A stretch of 64,000 bases of DNA. It comes from Arthrobacter sp. ERGS1:01. Its GTDB lineage: Bacteria > Actinomycetota > Actinomycetes > Actinomycetales > Micrococcaceae. The stretch is taken from contig NZ_CP012479.1 in assembly GCF_001281315.1 (NCBI RefSeq), positions 1,302,001 to 1,366,000 on the forward strand, given 5' to 3'. The notes beneath the pieces are model-generated. The model was not told the origin of the DNA. It saw only the letters and a program-made list of their open reading frames with translations, and did no database searches. The position numbers and the translations under genes were made by a program. This document shows, in pieces, positions 1 through 9,440 of this stretch; position 1 is the stretch's first letter, and the number at the start of each line of letters is the position of its first letter.

Positions 1-1727
1 CCAACATCGCGCTGGCCGATAGCGCCCTGCGGACGGGAGAGCTGGCGGAAGCCGAGACCCTGTTGCGCACTGCAATCTCGCGGATCGCGGCATACGCCTC
101 GAACCCGGCCGACGGCGAGGCGCACTACCGCCTGGGCATCCTCCTCACCCGCACGGGCCGCGACGCCGAGGCCGAAAGTTACCTCGCGAAGGCAAGTTGG
201 AATGCGGCCTGGCGCGTGCCGGCCAGGTTCGCCCTGGCCCGCCTCAAGGCCCGTGCCGGCCGCTACGACGGCGCCGCGGCCGAGCTGCGCGAGGTCCTCA
301 CGCTCGACGGCGCCCACCTGCAGGCGGCCGACCTATTGGTCCGGGTGCTGCGGGAACAGGGCCGGCACGCCGAGGCGGAGCGGCATCTGGCGGACACCCT
401 GCAACGCGACCCGCTGGACCAATGGGCCCGTGAGCTGGCCGAGCTGCCCCTAACGGCTGATGCACCCACCCTGCTGGACGTCGCCATCGACTATGCCCAT
501 TCCGGATTCTCCGACGACGCCCTGCGCGTGTTGGATCTCGCCGCCGCGGCGGCCGGGCACAACGCCCTGGGCCAGGTGCAGGTGGCCCCTCTGGTGCACT
601 ACCACCGGGCCATGCTGCTCGACGCCGCCGGCCGGCCGGAGGAAGGCCGGGCGGCTCGCACCCGGGCACACCAGGTGGACCGCGCGCTGTGCCAGCCCTC
701 CCGCACGGCCGACATCGACGCCCTCCGGAGCGCCCTGGACCACGGCGACGACGCACTGGCCGCCATGCTGCTGGGCAATTGGCACTACGACAAACGCCGC
801 TACGTTGAGGCGATCCGGCTGTGGCAGCGGGCCGAAACCGGACTGCTCGCCGCGGACCCCGGCGCCCAGGATCGAGAGTCCCTGGTGATTGTGCTGCGCA
901 ATCTCGGCATCGCCGCACACAATGTGCTCGGCGACGGCGCCCATGCCCTCGAATACTTCGAACGCGCACGAGCCCTGGCGCCGGAGGACGCCAAGCTCCT
1001 GTTCGAGTTTGACCAGCTCGCCGCCCGGCTCAACGCCACGGAAGAGGTGCGGTTGGAATGCCTCGAAGAGCACCAGGCCCTCGTCGAATCCCGGGATGAC
1101 CTCAGCGTTGTCTACGCCGGCCTGCTCACCGCCGCCGACCGCGCCGATGACGCCCGCAATTGGCTGCTTTCCCGCGTCTTCCAGCCCTGGGAAGGCGGCG
1201 AGGGCCAGGCGCTTGCTGCCTGGGACGCCGCGAACATTGCCCTCGCCGAACACTCCCTGGCGGCCGGGGACGCCGTGGCCGCGCTGCGTTGGCTGGACTC
1301 GGCCATCGCCAGCCCCGCGTCGCTGGGCGAGGCCCGGCACCCGCTGGCCAACTCGGCGCGGCTGCAACTGCTGCGCGGTGACACGCTCGCGGCACTGGGG
1401 CGCGCACCTGAGGCGGCCGCGGCTTGGGAGCACGCGGCGTCGTTCCGCGGTGATTTCCAAGCCATGAACGTCCAAAGCTACAGCGAGCAAAGCTGTTTCT
1501 CGGTGCTCGCCCTGCGGCGCCTGGGCCGGGGGGCGGAGTCGGTGCTGCTGACCGACGGTTTGGCCGCGTACATCGCGGAACTTGCCGTGGCTCCCGCGAC
1601 CATTGACTACTTCGCCACCTCCCTGCCCACCATGTTGCTGTTCAACGAGGACCCGCAGGAAGGCCGCGACCGCCTGGTCGCCCGGCTGCGGGAGCAGCTC
1701 GGTGACTTGTGCGGCCAGCCCGCATGA
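1..1727 (+). CDS. TPR-repeat protein, 5' truncated by window edge
   Basis: The frame is open from the first bases and ends at a TGA at 1725-1727, so the true start lies upstream; about 575 residues are visible. They are almost all alternating amphipathic helices of the tetratricopeptide kind (units such as YRLGILLTRTGRDAEAES and FALARLKARAGRYDGAAAEL), with no signal peptide or catalytic motif in view. A TPR C-terminus followed by an aldose-epimerase-like gene fits the large DUF5107/TPR proteins of Arthrobacter, whose N-terminal half would carry the DUF5107 sugar-binding-like domain; that half is outside the window, so the family name is an inference. The stop overlaps the start of the next gene (ATGA), so the two are probably translated together. 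An internal TTG at 63 is not needed as a start. Confidence 0.75.
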   Translation, partial: NIALADSALRTGELAEAETLLRTAISRIAAYASNPADGEAHYRLGILLTRTGRDAEAESYLAKASWNAAWRVPARFALARLKARAGRYDGAAAELREVLTLDGAHLQAADLLVRVLREQGRHAEAERHLADTLQRDPLDQWARELAELPLTADAPTLLDVAIDYAHSGFSDDALRVLDLAAAAAGHNALGQVQVAPLVHYHRAMLLDAAGRPEEGRAARTRAHQVDRALCQPSRTADIDALRSALDHGDDALAAMLLGNWHYDKRRYVEAIRLWQRAETGLLAADPGAQDRESLVIVLRNLGIAAHNVLGDGAHALEYFERARALAPEDAKLLFEFDQLAARLNATEEVRLECLEEHQALVESRDDLSVVYAGLLTAADRADDARNWLLSRVFQPWEGGEGQALAAWDAANIALAEHSLAAGDAVAALRWLDSAIASPASLGEARHPLANSARLQLLRGDTLAALGRAPEAAAAWEHAASFRGDFQAMNVQSYSEQSCFSVLALRRLGRGAESVLLTDGLAAYIAELAVAPATIDYFATSLPTMLLFNEDPQEGRDRLVARLREQLGDLCGQPA

Positions 1728-2635
1728 CCACTTCCATGGTGCGCGCCGTGGTGACAGGCCCCGGACTGCGCGCCGAGGTGCAACCGGACCGGGGTGCCCG
1801 GATCGTAAGCCTTCGCGGCGACGACGGGCATGAATGGCTTGTACCCAGCACGCGAACCGCAGCCCCGGGCCGCGACCAAAGGTTTGTGCGGCCCGGCATG
1901 GGCGGGTGGGACGAGGTGGCGCCCACGGTGCAGGCGGATCCCGGTTTCAGGATCGCCGCCGGCGGGGGACCAGGCGCTGGACCCGACCACGGCGATGTCT
2001 GGAACGTCCCGTGGAGCGTCCACGAGGCCACGCCGGCCTCGCTGACCACATCGGTGCACCTGCACAGCCTGCCGGTCGTTGTGGAGCGCACCATCGCCGC
2101 GAGTGCAACGGGGTTGACCCTCAGTTACCGTGCTGTTACCGAATCCCCGGAACCGGTGCCGCTGCTGTGGTGCGCGCATCCGCAGTTCGCGGCCCCGGCC
2201 GGAACCGCCGTTTCGCTCGAGGCGGGCGGCGAATCCATCGCGCCCGCACTCTGCGAGATGTACCCGCACGCCGGGCGGGAGCGCCCGTTCCCGACCGCAC
2301 CGTTGCACGCCCGGCTGGCTCCGGACACCTCGTTGAAGGCCTTCGTTGATCCCGGAGTCCGTGCCGATGCCGCGGTCCTCGCCGTCGGCGGGGGCCGCAC
2401 CCTGCGGATCGGCTGGAACCCTGATCAGCTGCCGTTTCTGGGGCTGTTCTGGGACAACGGCGAGTTTGCCGCCCAACCCGTGATCGCCGTCGAACCGTCG
2501 ACCGCGTGGGGCGAGCGGCTTTCGACGGCGGCGCAGGAGGGGCGGGTGCTGACCCTCAGCCGCGGGCGTCCGCTCGACTGGGTGCTGGCTTTGTCTGCGG
2601 GATCAGGCGGCGGGACCAGGCCCGGCTCTTGTTGA
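1724..2635 (+). CDS. aldose 1-epimerase-like (galactose mutarotase fold) protein
   Basis: A 303-residue protein starting at the ATG that overlaps the upstream stop (ATGA); a GTG 15 bases earlier is possible but lies deeper inside the upstream gene. The order of short motifs is that of the galactose-mutarotase-like beta-sandwich: an early GARIVSLRGDDGHEW segment, a WDEVAPTVQAD segment, an LLWCAHPQF stretch containing the conserved His, and a late IAVEPSTAWGERL segment containing the acidic residue. Such enzymes interconvert alpha and beta anomers of hexoses or bind sugars without catalysis. Coupling to the TPR protein suggests both act on the same sugar. The specific sugar cannot be read from the sequence. 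Confidence 0.75.
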   Translation: MTTSMVRAVVTGPGLRAEVQPDRGARIVSLRGDDGHEWLVPSTRTAAPGRDQRFVRPGMGGWDEVAPTVQADPGFRIAAGGGPGAGPDHGDVWNVPWSVHEATPASLTTSVHLHSLPVVVERTIAASATGLTLSYRAVTESPEPVPLLWCAHPQFAAPAGTAVSLEAGGESIAPALCEMYPHAGRERPFPTAPLHARLAPDTSLKAFVDPGVRADAAVLAVGGGRTLRIGWNPDQLPFLGLFWDNGEFAAQPVIAVEPSTAWGERLSTAAQEGRVLTLSRGRPLDWVLALSAGSGGGTRPGSC

Positions 2636-3233
2636 CGCCCGGGAGGACAGGAGGCTGGGAGATCCTAGGAGTAGTAGCCATGAGGATTGCTGATGCCTTG
2701 CTTTCGCGCGACGGACATATCAATCCAGTGATGATTCAATGATGTCCGGCCGCTTCCACTGGCGTGCCTTTTGAAGCTGTTGGTGATGACGGCCTATGGG
2801 CGGGCCAAGGCGCGTGGCAGGTGTTTTTGTTCAAAAATGTTAGTAATCTGTTCAAGCTCACCATAAATGACGGCGATTCGGGTTTGTTACGGCCTGAAAA
2901 TGCATCATTACGGCGTCTATTTGAAATGTTTTGATTGATTTCCCGAAATGATTGGCGTAGTTCGACGCGCTGTAAATCGCCATGCACTTACTGCAACGTG
3001 GCTCGCGCATCGCGGCCCGAAGGCCCGTTGGTGGCTGGTTTGCGCACTTGTTGCCCGAGGAATGCCTATAGTCACATCTTCCGCATGCCTTTGGCTCCGC
3101 TACCTGCCCATGCTTTGAATTGGCTCGTGAGCTATTTTCAGCGTTCTTGAAAAGTATTGTGGTATCGATAACAAACCATTTACGCTGACATGGATCCGCA
3201 CGTCTTAGCCCCGAGGAAGAGGCCCGAAACTCC
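2636..3233 (+). other. 598-bp non-coding, AT-richer stretch
   Basis: No convincing gene. Base composition is clearly lower in GC than the flanking genes, especially 2820-3180, as expected of a long regulatory leader or of foreign or decayed DNA. Just upstream of the GH59 gene there is a possible control element: TTGAAA at 3147-3152 followed by GGTATCGATAAC at 3161-3172, whose core TATCGATA is palindromic and resembles LacI-family operators. No consensus -10 box is obvious. Confidence 0.4.
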
Positions 3234-6200
3234 ATGAACCCCCAGCGTAAAGAACCGCACGAGAAGGCAAGAGCATTCTCCTGGCGCAAGCGCGGTAACC
3301 CGCCCATATCCACTGGTGCAAGCGGGCGCTTCGGTGCTGGGCAAGCGCCCGTGAGCCGGAGTGCCCTCCACACTCGCGGCACAGCCATTCTGGGGGCGGC
3401 TCTTGCTGTATTGGTGGCCGGCGTGGGGTTGGTGGGGATGGCTCCCGTGGAGCGGGCAGTTGCCGCCGTGCCAGTCTCCACCTCCATCGCCGTAAATGGT
3501 TCGGGGTCAGGCCTTGCCTTCGACGGTGTCGGCGCAATTTCCGGTGGTGGCGGCAACTCCCGGCTGCTGATCGACTATCCGGAGCCGCAGCGCACCCAGA
3601 TCTTGGATTACCTGTTCAAGCCCGGCTACGGTGCCGGGCTGCAAATCCTGAAGGTCGAGATCGGTGGCGACACAAACTCCACCGATGGCGCCGAGGCGAG
3701 CTTCCAGCACTCCAAGGGTGCCGTTGACTGCAACCAGGGCTACCAGTGGTGGATGATGGCAGAGGCGAAAAAGCGCAATCCCGACCTCAAATTCTCTGCC
3801 CTGGCCTGGGGTGCCCCGGGCTGGGTAGGCGGCGGCAACTTCTGGTCCCAGGACATGATCGACTACCTCATGGGCTGGCTCGGCTGCGCCGACAGCCATG
3901 GATTCACGATCGACACCTTGGGCGGATGGAACGAACGCGGATTCGACAAAGACTGGTACAAGAACCTGCATGCGACCCTCCGGGCAAAGGGCTACGCAAC
4001 CAAGGTGGTCGGCGATGACACCGGTTGGGGCGTTGCCGACGCCATGAAGACGGACCGGGAGTTCGCCGCGGCCATCGACATCATCGGCACGCACTATCCG
4101 TGCGGCTACCTGGGGGCCTATACCTCGTGTCCCAGCACGCCGAACGCTCAGAGTTCCGGGAAACCCTTGTGGGCAACGGAAGGCGGATCCCAGGACTTCA
4201 ATACCGGGGCCGCGCCGGTTGCTCGGGCCATCAATCGTGGATACCTCGACGGACGCATGACCTCGTACATGAATTGGCCGCTCATCGGGGCAATGTATCC
4301 AAACCTGTACTTCTCAACCGACGGCATGGCAGTGGCAAACCAGCCGTGGTCCGGCGCCTACAGCATCGGCAAGACAAGCTGGGTCACGGCGCACACCACG
4401 CAGTTCACCAAGCCCGGCTGGCACTACATTGATTCAGCCGGCGGGTATCTTGGCGGCGACCGGGGCAACGGTAGCTACGTGACGCTGAAATCGCCTAACA
4501 ACGTCGACTTCAGCACCATCATCGAGACCATGGACGCCACTGCCGAACAAACGGCCTCGTTCACGGTTTCCGGCGGCCTGTCCACGGGGACGGTCAAGGT
4601 CTGGGCCACGAACGTAAATTCCACCGACACCAAGGATTACTTCGTCCACACCCAGGACGTCACGCCGTCGAACGGCAAGTTCACCCTGACGCTACAGCCC
4701 GGATTCGTCTACAGCGTGACAACCACCACCGGCCAGGGCAAGGGTGCGGGCGTCTCGCCGGACCGCGCAGACCTGGGCCTGCCCTACTCGGACAACTTTG
4801 AAACCCCCGCGGGCAGCACCTCCCCGAAGTACTTCACGGACATGAACGGCGCCTTTGCCCGCGTGGACTGTGGCGCCGGCCGAACGGGAAAGTGCGTGCG
4901 CCAGATGGCGCCGATATCGCCGATCCGCTGGACCGACGAGCCCTACAATGCGCCGTATACCTTCCTCGGTGACCAGACGTGGGCCAACTACACGGTCAGC
5001 GTTGACACCATGATGGAACAGAACGGATCGGTGGAACTCCTGGGGCGCCTGAACCAGCAGAACCGTAACAACAACGGCCTCAATGCCTACCACATGCGGG
5101 TCGGCAGCAATGGTGATTGGTCCATCCTCAAGAGTGATTCCAAGTGGACCTTCACCACGCTGGCCAGCGGTACCGTGGCGCCCCTCGGCACCAATACCTG
5201 GCACAACATTGCCTTCGAACTTCAGGGCACCACGTTGTCCGCAAAGATCGACGGCGTGACTGTCGGGAGCGCTACCGACGGCCAGTATGACTTCGGCCAG
5301 GCCGGGATGGGCGTGGTGGGCTTCCAGACCCAGCAGTTCGACAACTTCTCGGTCATTGAGGGGAAGCCGGACACCAATACGCCGGTGGCACCCACAACGG
5401 ACAGCTACGCGTCCGAGCTGAAGTGGATCGGCACTCCCACCAACGGGTGGGGTCCGGTTGAAAAGGATAGCGCCAATGGAGAGCAGGCTCCCAACGACGG
5501 GCCGCCGCTGACACTCGATGGCAAGACCTACGCCAAGGGCCTGGGAGCGCACGCAAACTCCAGCATCAAGTTCTTTGCCGGCGGAAAGTGCACCGCGCTG
5601 ACCGCCGATATCGGCGTTGACTACTTCAAGAAGGACGGCGGTTCGGTGGTCTTCTCCGTCCTGGGCGATGGCACGGAACTGTATAAGTCCGATGTTCGGC
5701 ATGGCTCCTCACCGGCGCTGCCCATCAACGTCGACCTGAAGGGCGCTAAGTACGTGGATCTGGTGGTTGAAGATGCCGGCGATGGAAACGGCAATGACTG
5801 GGCCGACTGGGCGGACGCCATGTTCCATTGTTCAGGCGAGGCCGCGCCACTTGTCCTGACCCCCGTGGTCAACCCGGGCGGCCCGATTGGGCAGGGGAGC
5901 GAGTACATTGTCTCGGTGGGCGATCTGAAGCCCGGCACGGAAGCCACGTTCTCCCTCGGCGCCACGGTGCTGGGCACGGCAACGGCCGACGTCGCGGGAG
6001 TGGCAACCCTGAAGCGCACACTGCCTGTGGATGCGGCCGTGGGCACTGCAACCATCAACGTGGCAGGCACCGACAGAAACGGAAAAGCAGCCACCGGCTA
6101 CGTCGTCATCAGCATAGTTGGCGGACTTCCGCCGGCACCCGCGAAGGACAGCTACGCCAGCGACCTGCCATTTGTTGGCACCCCTGCCAATGAGTGGGGT

Positions 6201-7217
6201 CCTGTCGAACGCGACATGAACAACGGTGAGGATGCCGCCGGCGACGGAACACCGATCACGATCGACACCAAGGTCTACGCGAAGGGTCTCGGCACCCATG
6301 CCGACTCCAGCATCCGCTACTACCTGGGCGGTCAGTGCACCAACTTCAGCGCAATTGTTGGCATTGACGACGCGAAGCTGACCAAGGCGCACCGCGGCAA
6401 CGTCGTGTTCACGGTTGTGGGCGACGGGAAGACCCTTGCCACCTCACCGCAGCTGACGGTCGACAGCGATGGTTACAAGTTCAACGTCGATGTCACGGGT
6501 GTCCGCTACATCGACCTGGACGTTGCCAAGATCAAGGTCATCTCCTTCGGTGACGAGTGGGCGGACTGGGCAGACGCGAAGTTCAGCTGCAGCACAACGG
6601 TTCCGACGGCCACCCCGACAGCAACACCGAGCACGACGCCGTCGGCCACGCCTTCAGCCACACCCAGCGCTTCGGCATCGGCAACGCCGTCAGGAGCACC
6701 GTCTGCAACACCGACTGCCAAGCCCTCGGCAACACCAAGCGCCGGCACGACGCCGTCGGCCGGTCCCGCCAACACCGTCAGTGGCAGCGTCAGCTCAGCA
6801 TCGATGGCACCGGGCGGGAAGCTGACAATTACGGGGAAGAACTTCAAGCCCGGGACCAAGGCAACGTTCACGCTGCACTCCGAGCCGATCCTGTTGGGCA
6901 CCTCGGTGGCGGCGGCCGACGGCACGGCTTCATTGACCACCACGCTGCCCGCCAACGTACCCGCCGGCAAGCACACGGTTGTCATTGCCGGTACCAGCGC
7001 CGGGGGCAAGCCAGTGGACCTCGGTATCGCACTGACAGTCACAAGCGCCGTTGCCGGCCAGCCCGCCAGTGCGGTAGCTGCCACGACTGCGGCAACAACA
7101 GATGGCCTGGCAAGCACGGGCGCCAACGGGGCCTTGCCGATCCTGGCCTTCGCATTGCTGGCCGTATTTGCAGGTGCGGCAACCGTATTGGTTCGCCGCC
7201 GCCGCAGCCACGGCTAA
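3234..7217 (+). CDS. secreted, wall-anchored GH59 beta-galactosidase / galactocerebrosidase-like enzyme with NPCBM domains
   Basis: A 1327-residue modular exoenzyme. After a long N-terminus (signal hydrophobic core about residues 45-70) comes a GH59 catalytic unit closely following animal galactocerebrosidase: FDGVGAISGGGGNSRLL, QILDYLFKPGYGAGLQILK, the acid/base Glu in GGWNERGF and the nucleophile Glu in LWATEGGS, then the lectin-like beta-sandwich ending near residue 710. Two NPCBM carbohydrate-binding modules follow (each starting DSYAS and containing YAKGLG.HA), separated by an Ig-like domain, then a Thr/Pro/Ser/Ala linker, another Ig-like domain and a C-terminal LASTG motif, hydrophobic helix and RRRR tail: an LAxTG signal of the class E sortase type. 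It probably removes terminal beta-galactose from glycans or glycolipids outside the cell. ATG 3234 has a GA-rich site upstream; GTG 3351 would give a more standard signal peptide. Confidence 0.88.
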   Translation: MNPQRKEPHEKARAFSWRKRGNPPISTGASGRFGAGQAPVSRSALHTRGTAILGAALAVLVAGVGLVGMAPVERAVAAVPVSTSIAVNGSGSGLAFDGVGAISGGGGNSRLLIDYPEPQRTQILDYLFKPGYGAGLQILKVEIGGDTNSTDGAEASFQHSKGAVDCNQGYQWWMMAEAKKRNPDLKFSALAWGAPGWVGGGNFWSQDMIDYLMGWLGCADSHGFTIDTLGGWNERGFDKDWYKNLHATLRAKGYATKVVGDDTGWGVADAMKTDREFAAAIDIIGTHYPCGYLGAYTSCPSTPNAQSSGKPLWATEGGSQDFNTGAAPVARAINRGYLDGRMTSYMNWPLIGAMYPNLYFSTDGMAVANQPWSGAYSIGKTSWVTAHTTQFTKPGWHYIDSAGGYLGGDRGNGSYVTLKSPNNVDFSTIIETMDATAEQTASFTVSGGLSTGTVKVWATNVNSTDTKDYFVHTQDVTPSNGKFTLTLQPGFVYSVTTTTGQGKGAGVSPDRADLGLPYSDNFETPAGSTSPKYFTDMNGAFARVDCGAGRTGKCVRQMAPISPIRWTDEPYNAPYTFLGDQTWANYTVSVDTMMEQNGSVELLGRLNQQNRNNNGLNAYHMRVGSNGDWSILKSDSKWTFTTLASGTVAPLGTNTWHNIAFELQGTTLSAKIDGVTVGSATDGQYDFGQAGMGVVGFQTQQFDNFSVIEGKPDTNTPVAPTTDSYASELKWIGTPTNGWGPVEKDSANGEQAPNDGPPLTLDGKTYAKGLGAHANSSIKFFAGGKCTALTADIGVDYFKKDGGSVVFSVLGDGTELYKSDVRHGSSPALPINVDLKGAKYVDLVVEDAGDGNGNDWADWADAMFHCSGEAAPLVLTPVVNPGGPIGQGSEYIVSVGDLKPGTEATFSLGATVLGTATADVAGVATLKRTLPVDAAVGTATINVAGTDRNGKAATGYVVISIVGGLPPAPAKDSYASDLPFVGTPANEWGPVERDMNNGEDAAGDGTPITIDTKVYAKGLGTHADSSIRYYLGGQCTNFSAIVGIDDAKLTKAHRGNVVFTVVGDGKTLATSPQLTVDSDGYKFNVDVTGVRYIDLDVAKIKVISFGDEWADWADAKFSCSTTVPTATPTATPSTTPSATPSATPSASASATPSGAPSATPTAKPSATPSAGTTPSAGPANTVSGSVSSASMAPGGKLTITGKNFKPGTKATFTLHSEPILLGTSVAAADGTASLTTTLPANVPAGKHTVVIAGTSAGGKPVDLGIALTVTSAVAGQPASAVAATTAATTDGLASTGANGALPILAFALLAVFAGAATVLVRRRRSHG

Positions 7218-7247
7218 GAAATAGCAGCAAGTCGACAAAGAATTAAG

Positions 7248-7305
7248 AACGTTGGCCGCCGTTCCCCGCATCGATTCGGTGTGGGGAAAGGTGGCCAACG
7301 TTTTT
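7248..7305 (+). terminator. Rho-independent terminator of the GH59 gene
   Basis: AACGTTGGCC pairs with GGCCAACGTT, with an inner GTTCCCC/GGGGAA-type extension, and the right arm runs straight into TTTTT. It lies 30 bases past the stop codon. Confidence 0.85.
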
Positions 7306-7715
7306 GCTGGGATACCCCGGCCCCTGCGCCCGAATTCCAATTGAAGAGGCCGTGACTCACGCTGGGTTTCCTCACCGGCGACTGTTTGGGAATCGCTGTT
7401 CCAATGCAGGTCCTTTGGCGGCGGACGCATGGCCGTATTTTGGGCTTGACTCCGCGGTTCCGGCAGTGGAATGTGAAGAATTCCCGGCTCTCGACCTTCG
7501 GCCCGGAAATTGGTGACGGGGCAATTTCGGCCGGGGTCAGTGGTGCCGGGCCAAAATTCGCCAAGATCTCGCCACTGTGGACGGCGTTTTCAAGCGACAC
7601 GGAGCATCTTGCTAGGCGGGGCACATCGCGTGCGCACTTGAGGAGTGGGCGGGGATCCGCCGGCACGCCGAACGATCCAATTCAGCTGAGTGGCCGGCAG
7701 TTGGCGGCGCAGACG

Positions 7716-8020
7716 TCACAGGACCTGCAGGATCCGCAAAACCCACGGGCCAAGGTCCAAGGCCGATCCGGCGTCGGGGGTTTCGTTGCTGGAGACCTCG
7801 TGGACGTTTGCGCGGATAGTGAATGTTCGGGTGTCGGCTTCGGGTGTCCATGCCGGGGTCCGTTACCGGCGTTGATTTCGTTGGGGTCCAGCGTTCGAAG
7901 TGGAGGCGCTTATGGGTGGCAAGGATCTCCGCGTCGGTTCTCTGTCGTCCATCGATGGACCGTGTGGCGTTGCCGTCCAATATTGAGTCGCCGCCCTTGC
8001 GCCAGCACCATGTTCGCCAA
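7716..8020 (-). pseudogene. possible decayed reading frame, family unknown
   Basis: This sits in an 860-base stretch (7306-8166) with no intact gene. On the minus strand a protein-like C-terminus (containing TRTFTIRANVHEV and DLGPWVLRILQVL) ends at a TGA at 7716-7718; upstream it continues, after a change of frame near 7840, into another protein-like stretch (TDAEILATHKRLHFERW). Residue composition looks like real protein in both pieces, but the join requires an indel and I see no start codon or ribosome site. I do not recognise the family. The remainder of 7306-8166 shows nothing I can support. Confidence 0.3.
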
Positions 8021-8166
8021 GAACTGCCGCCTTGATTACGCATCCGGCGGCGCATTTCTGTGCCGTCAGTCACATTGCGATCTGCCGCGAGGGGATGGTC
8101 GCATAGGCTGATGCGGCTGCCTCAAGGACGAGGTGGCGGTGAACCAATCAAAGAAAGCAACGGCGC

Positions 8167-8370
8167 ATGAACTTTGAATCGCACACTATGACCCTGAAGA
8201 TCTGGGACCACTCAACGATCGACCACACGTTGGAAGCGGCCATTGCCCACGTTTCCTCAAAGGCAAACGCACCGAAGGACCTGGTGAGGATCACTCGCAG
8301 CGGGCCCAACCTGTACACGGTTTGCGCGGCCGGCGGGACCTCCTCGGACTCACTGATCGACCTCAGTTAG
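8167..8370 (+). CDS. small protein of unknown function (67 aa)
   Basis: A short ORF starting at ATG 8167, with a second in-frame ATG at 8188 that would give a 60-residue product starting MTLKIWDHSTID. It has no signal peptide, no membrane segment and no cysteine pair, and I do not recognise a family. The argument that it is real is that a strong terminator hairpin sits 22 bases behind its stop codon while the surrounding kilobase is otherwise non-coding. The Shine-Dalgarno signal is weak (an AAAGAAAG-like stretch near 8150). Confidence 0.5.
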   Translation: MNFESHTMTLKIWDHSTIDHTLEAAIAHVSSKANAPKDLVRITRSGPNLYTVCAAGGTSSDSLIDLS

Positions 8371-8392
8371 GGCCCCAGCCAGCCAATAAGAG

Positions 8393-8428
8393 AGTGCCGT
8401 CGCAACGCGGAGTTGCGGCGGCACTTTG
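8393..8428 (+). terminator. Rho-independent terminator behind the 67-aa gene
   Basis: AGTGCCGTCGCAAC pairs with GTTGCGGCGGCACT over 14 bp with one wobble or mismatch around a five-base loop, followed by TTT. Confidence 0.75.
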
Positions 8429-8554
8429 GGTTTCGCGAGTCCTGCAAACCCGACTCCCAGCCCATCGAAGCGGTCACCGGGATGGCCCGCCACCCGCAGT
8501 GCCCGTGCGTGTTGAACGTCGATACCGAGGCGGGTCATCGCCACCGGACTTTCC

Positions 8555-8665
8555 ATGATGGGAGCTGCCGTGCTCGCGATCATTGCCGCGCTGATATCAC
8601 CGTCCCTGCGCCAGAGCCCCTCGAGGGGCTGCCAATGCGGGCGTCGGCGACCTCGACCAGTTAGC
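8555..8665 (+). pseudogene. remnant of the 3' end of an MFS transporter gene
   Basis: The translated piece AAVLAIIAALISPSLRQS matches the last transmembrane helix of the complete MFS exporter at 17821-19317 in this window (VGVLAIIAALIAPSVRQS), and the DNA is nearly identical over the helix. After Ser the frame shifts and the tail continues as NAGVGDLDQ, matching the exporter's KAGVGNLDE. Nothing of the other roughly 480 residues is present, so this is a duplicated or deleted gene end, not a functional gene. No flanking transposase or direct repeat was seen. Confidence 0.65.
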
Positions 8666-9440
8666 CACGTCGACGAAGTAGCAACACGAACGGGACCGTG
8701 GGAAGGCGCCGGGCCGGATGCTGCTTCTGGTCCGCCTCTGCTGCGGAAGGGGCACCAGTGCGGAGTGGAAAAGCGGCGGTCACTTCACACGATTGCCGGG
8801 TCTTGAGACAGCCGCCGGACAGGGCAAATTTCGGAGTACTCGGCGATATCTCGACGCGTTCACGTCGGGAACACTTTGCAGTCCGGACTGGCCAGGACCC
8901 CATCGGAATGGATCGAATATCCGCAAGAGGCCGCCGCTTCCCAGTGTTTGCAAGGGGTGGAAGCTGGTTCGAATCCCACCTTTGGAGCGGGCCTCCGTAG
9001 CCACCCTGGTCGCTCTACGTCGGCCCATTTCGCTAGCTCCTCCAAGTTCTTGCCATGCCTCGCTGTCGCAGGCGAAGAGCCGTCCGCACGCTAACGAGCA
9101 ATTGGGCGCCAATTCGGGAAGCTGTGGGGCCAAACCCACTCGGGGCGGTCCGGCCCCACGTAATAGATGCCGGCCAAGGCAATCCGAACCGTCCACGGCA
9201 ACGAACAACCTAAGTACTCAAAAATATCCTGCGGACAAAACTATTTGAGGTGCGCCGTTCCCGGGGCGCCGCGACCCGATCGGCCAAGCCCATGTCAACG
9301 GAGACCTCGACGACGAAGCAACTCTCAACCATGGCCGGAACCGGACTGCTTCGCAGTCGAGTCGAACTTCGCCTGAGGACACTTCCGACGCCACATCAAG
9401 AGCCGGAATCCCCTCGTCCGCTCCATGAAAGGGAAATCCC
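8666..9440. other. non-coding stretch, no supported gene
   Basis: All frames here are short, have no ribosome site and read like random high-GC translation. A phrase resembling a tRNA T-loop occurs near 8965-8985 but no tRNA can be folded around it. Together with 8429-8554 this makes about 900 bases without an intact gene, consistent with a decay or insertion hotspot. Confidence 0.4.

Noticed and set aside
6593..6770. Short Thr/Pro/Ser/Ala-coding repeats as a CRISPR or minisatellite
   Set aside because: They are degenerate codon repeats of a linker inside the GH59 gene, without uniform spacers.
7386..8111. 241-codon plus-strand frame behind the GH59 terminator
   Set aside because: No ribosome site, no family resemblance, composition of random translation (many Arg, Trp, Cys), and a decayed minus-strand frame overlaps it.
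8940..8998. tRNA-like phrase GGTTCGAATCCCACC
   Set aside because: The T-stem pairs poorly, and no matching acceptor, D-arm or anticodon arm can be folded within 90 bases on either side; probably chance or a tRNA 3'-end relic.
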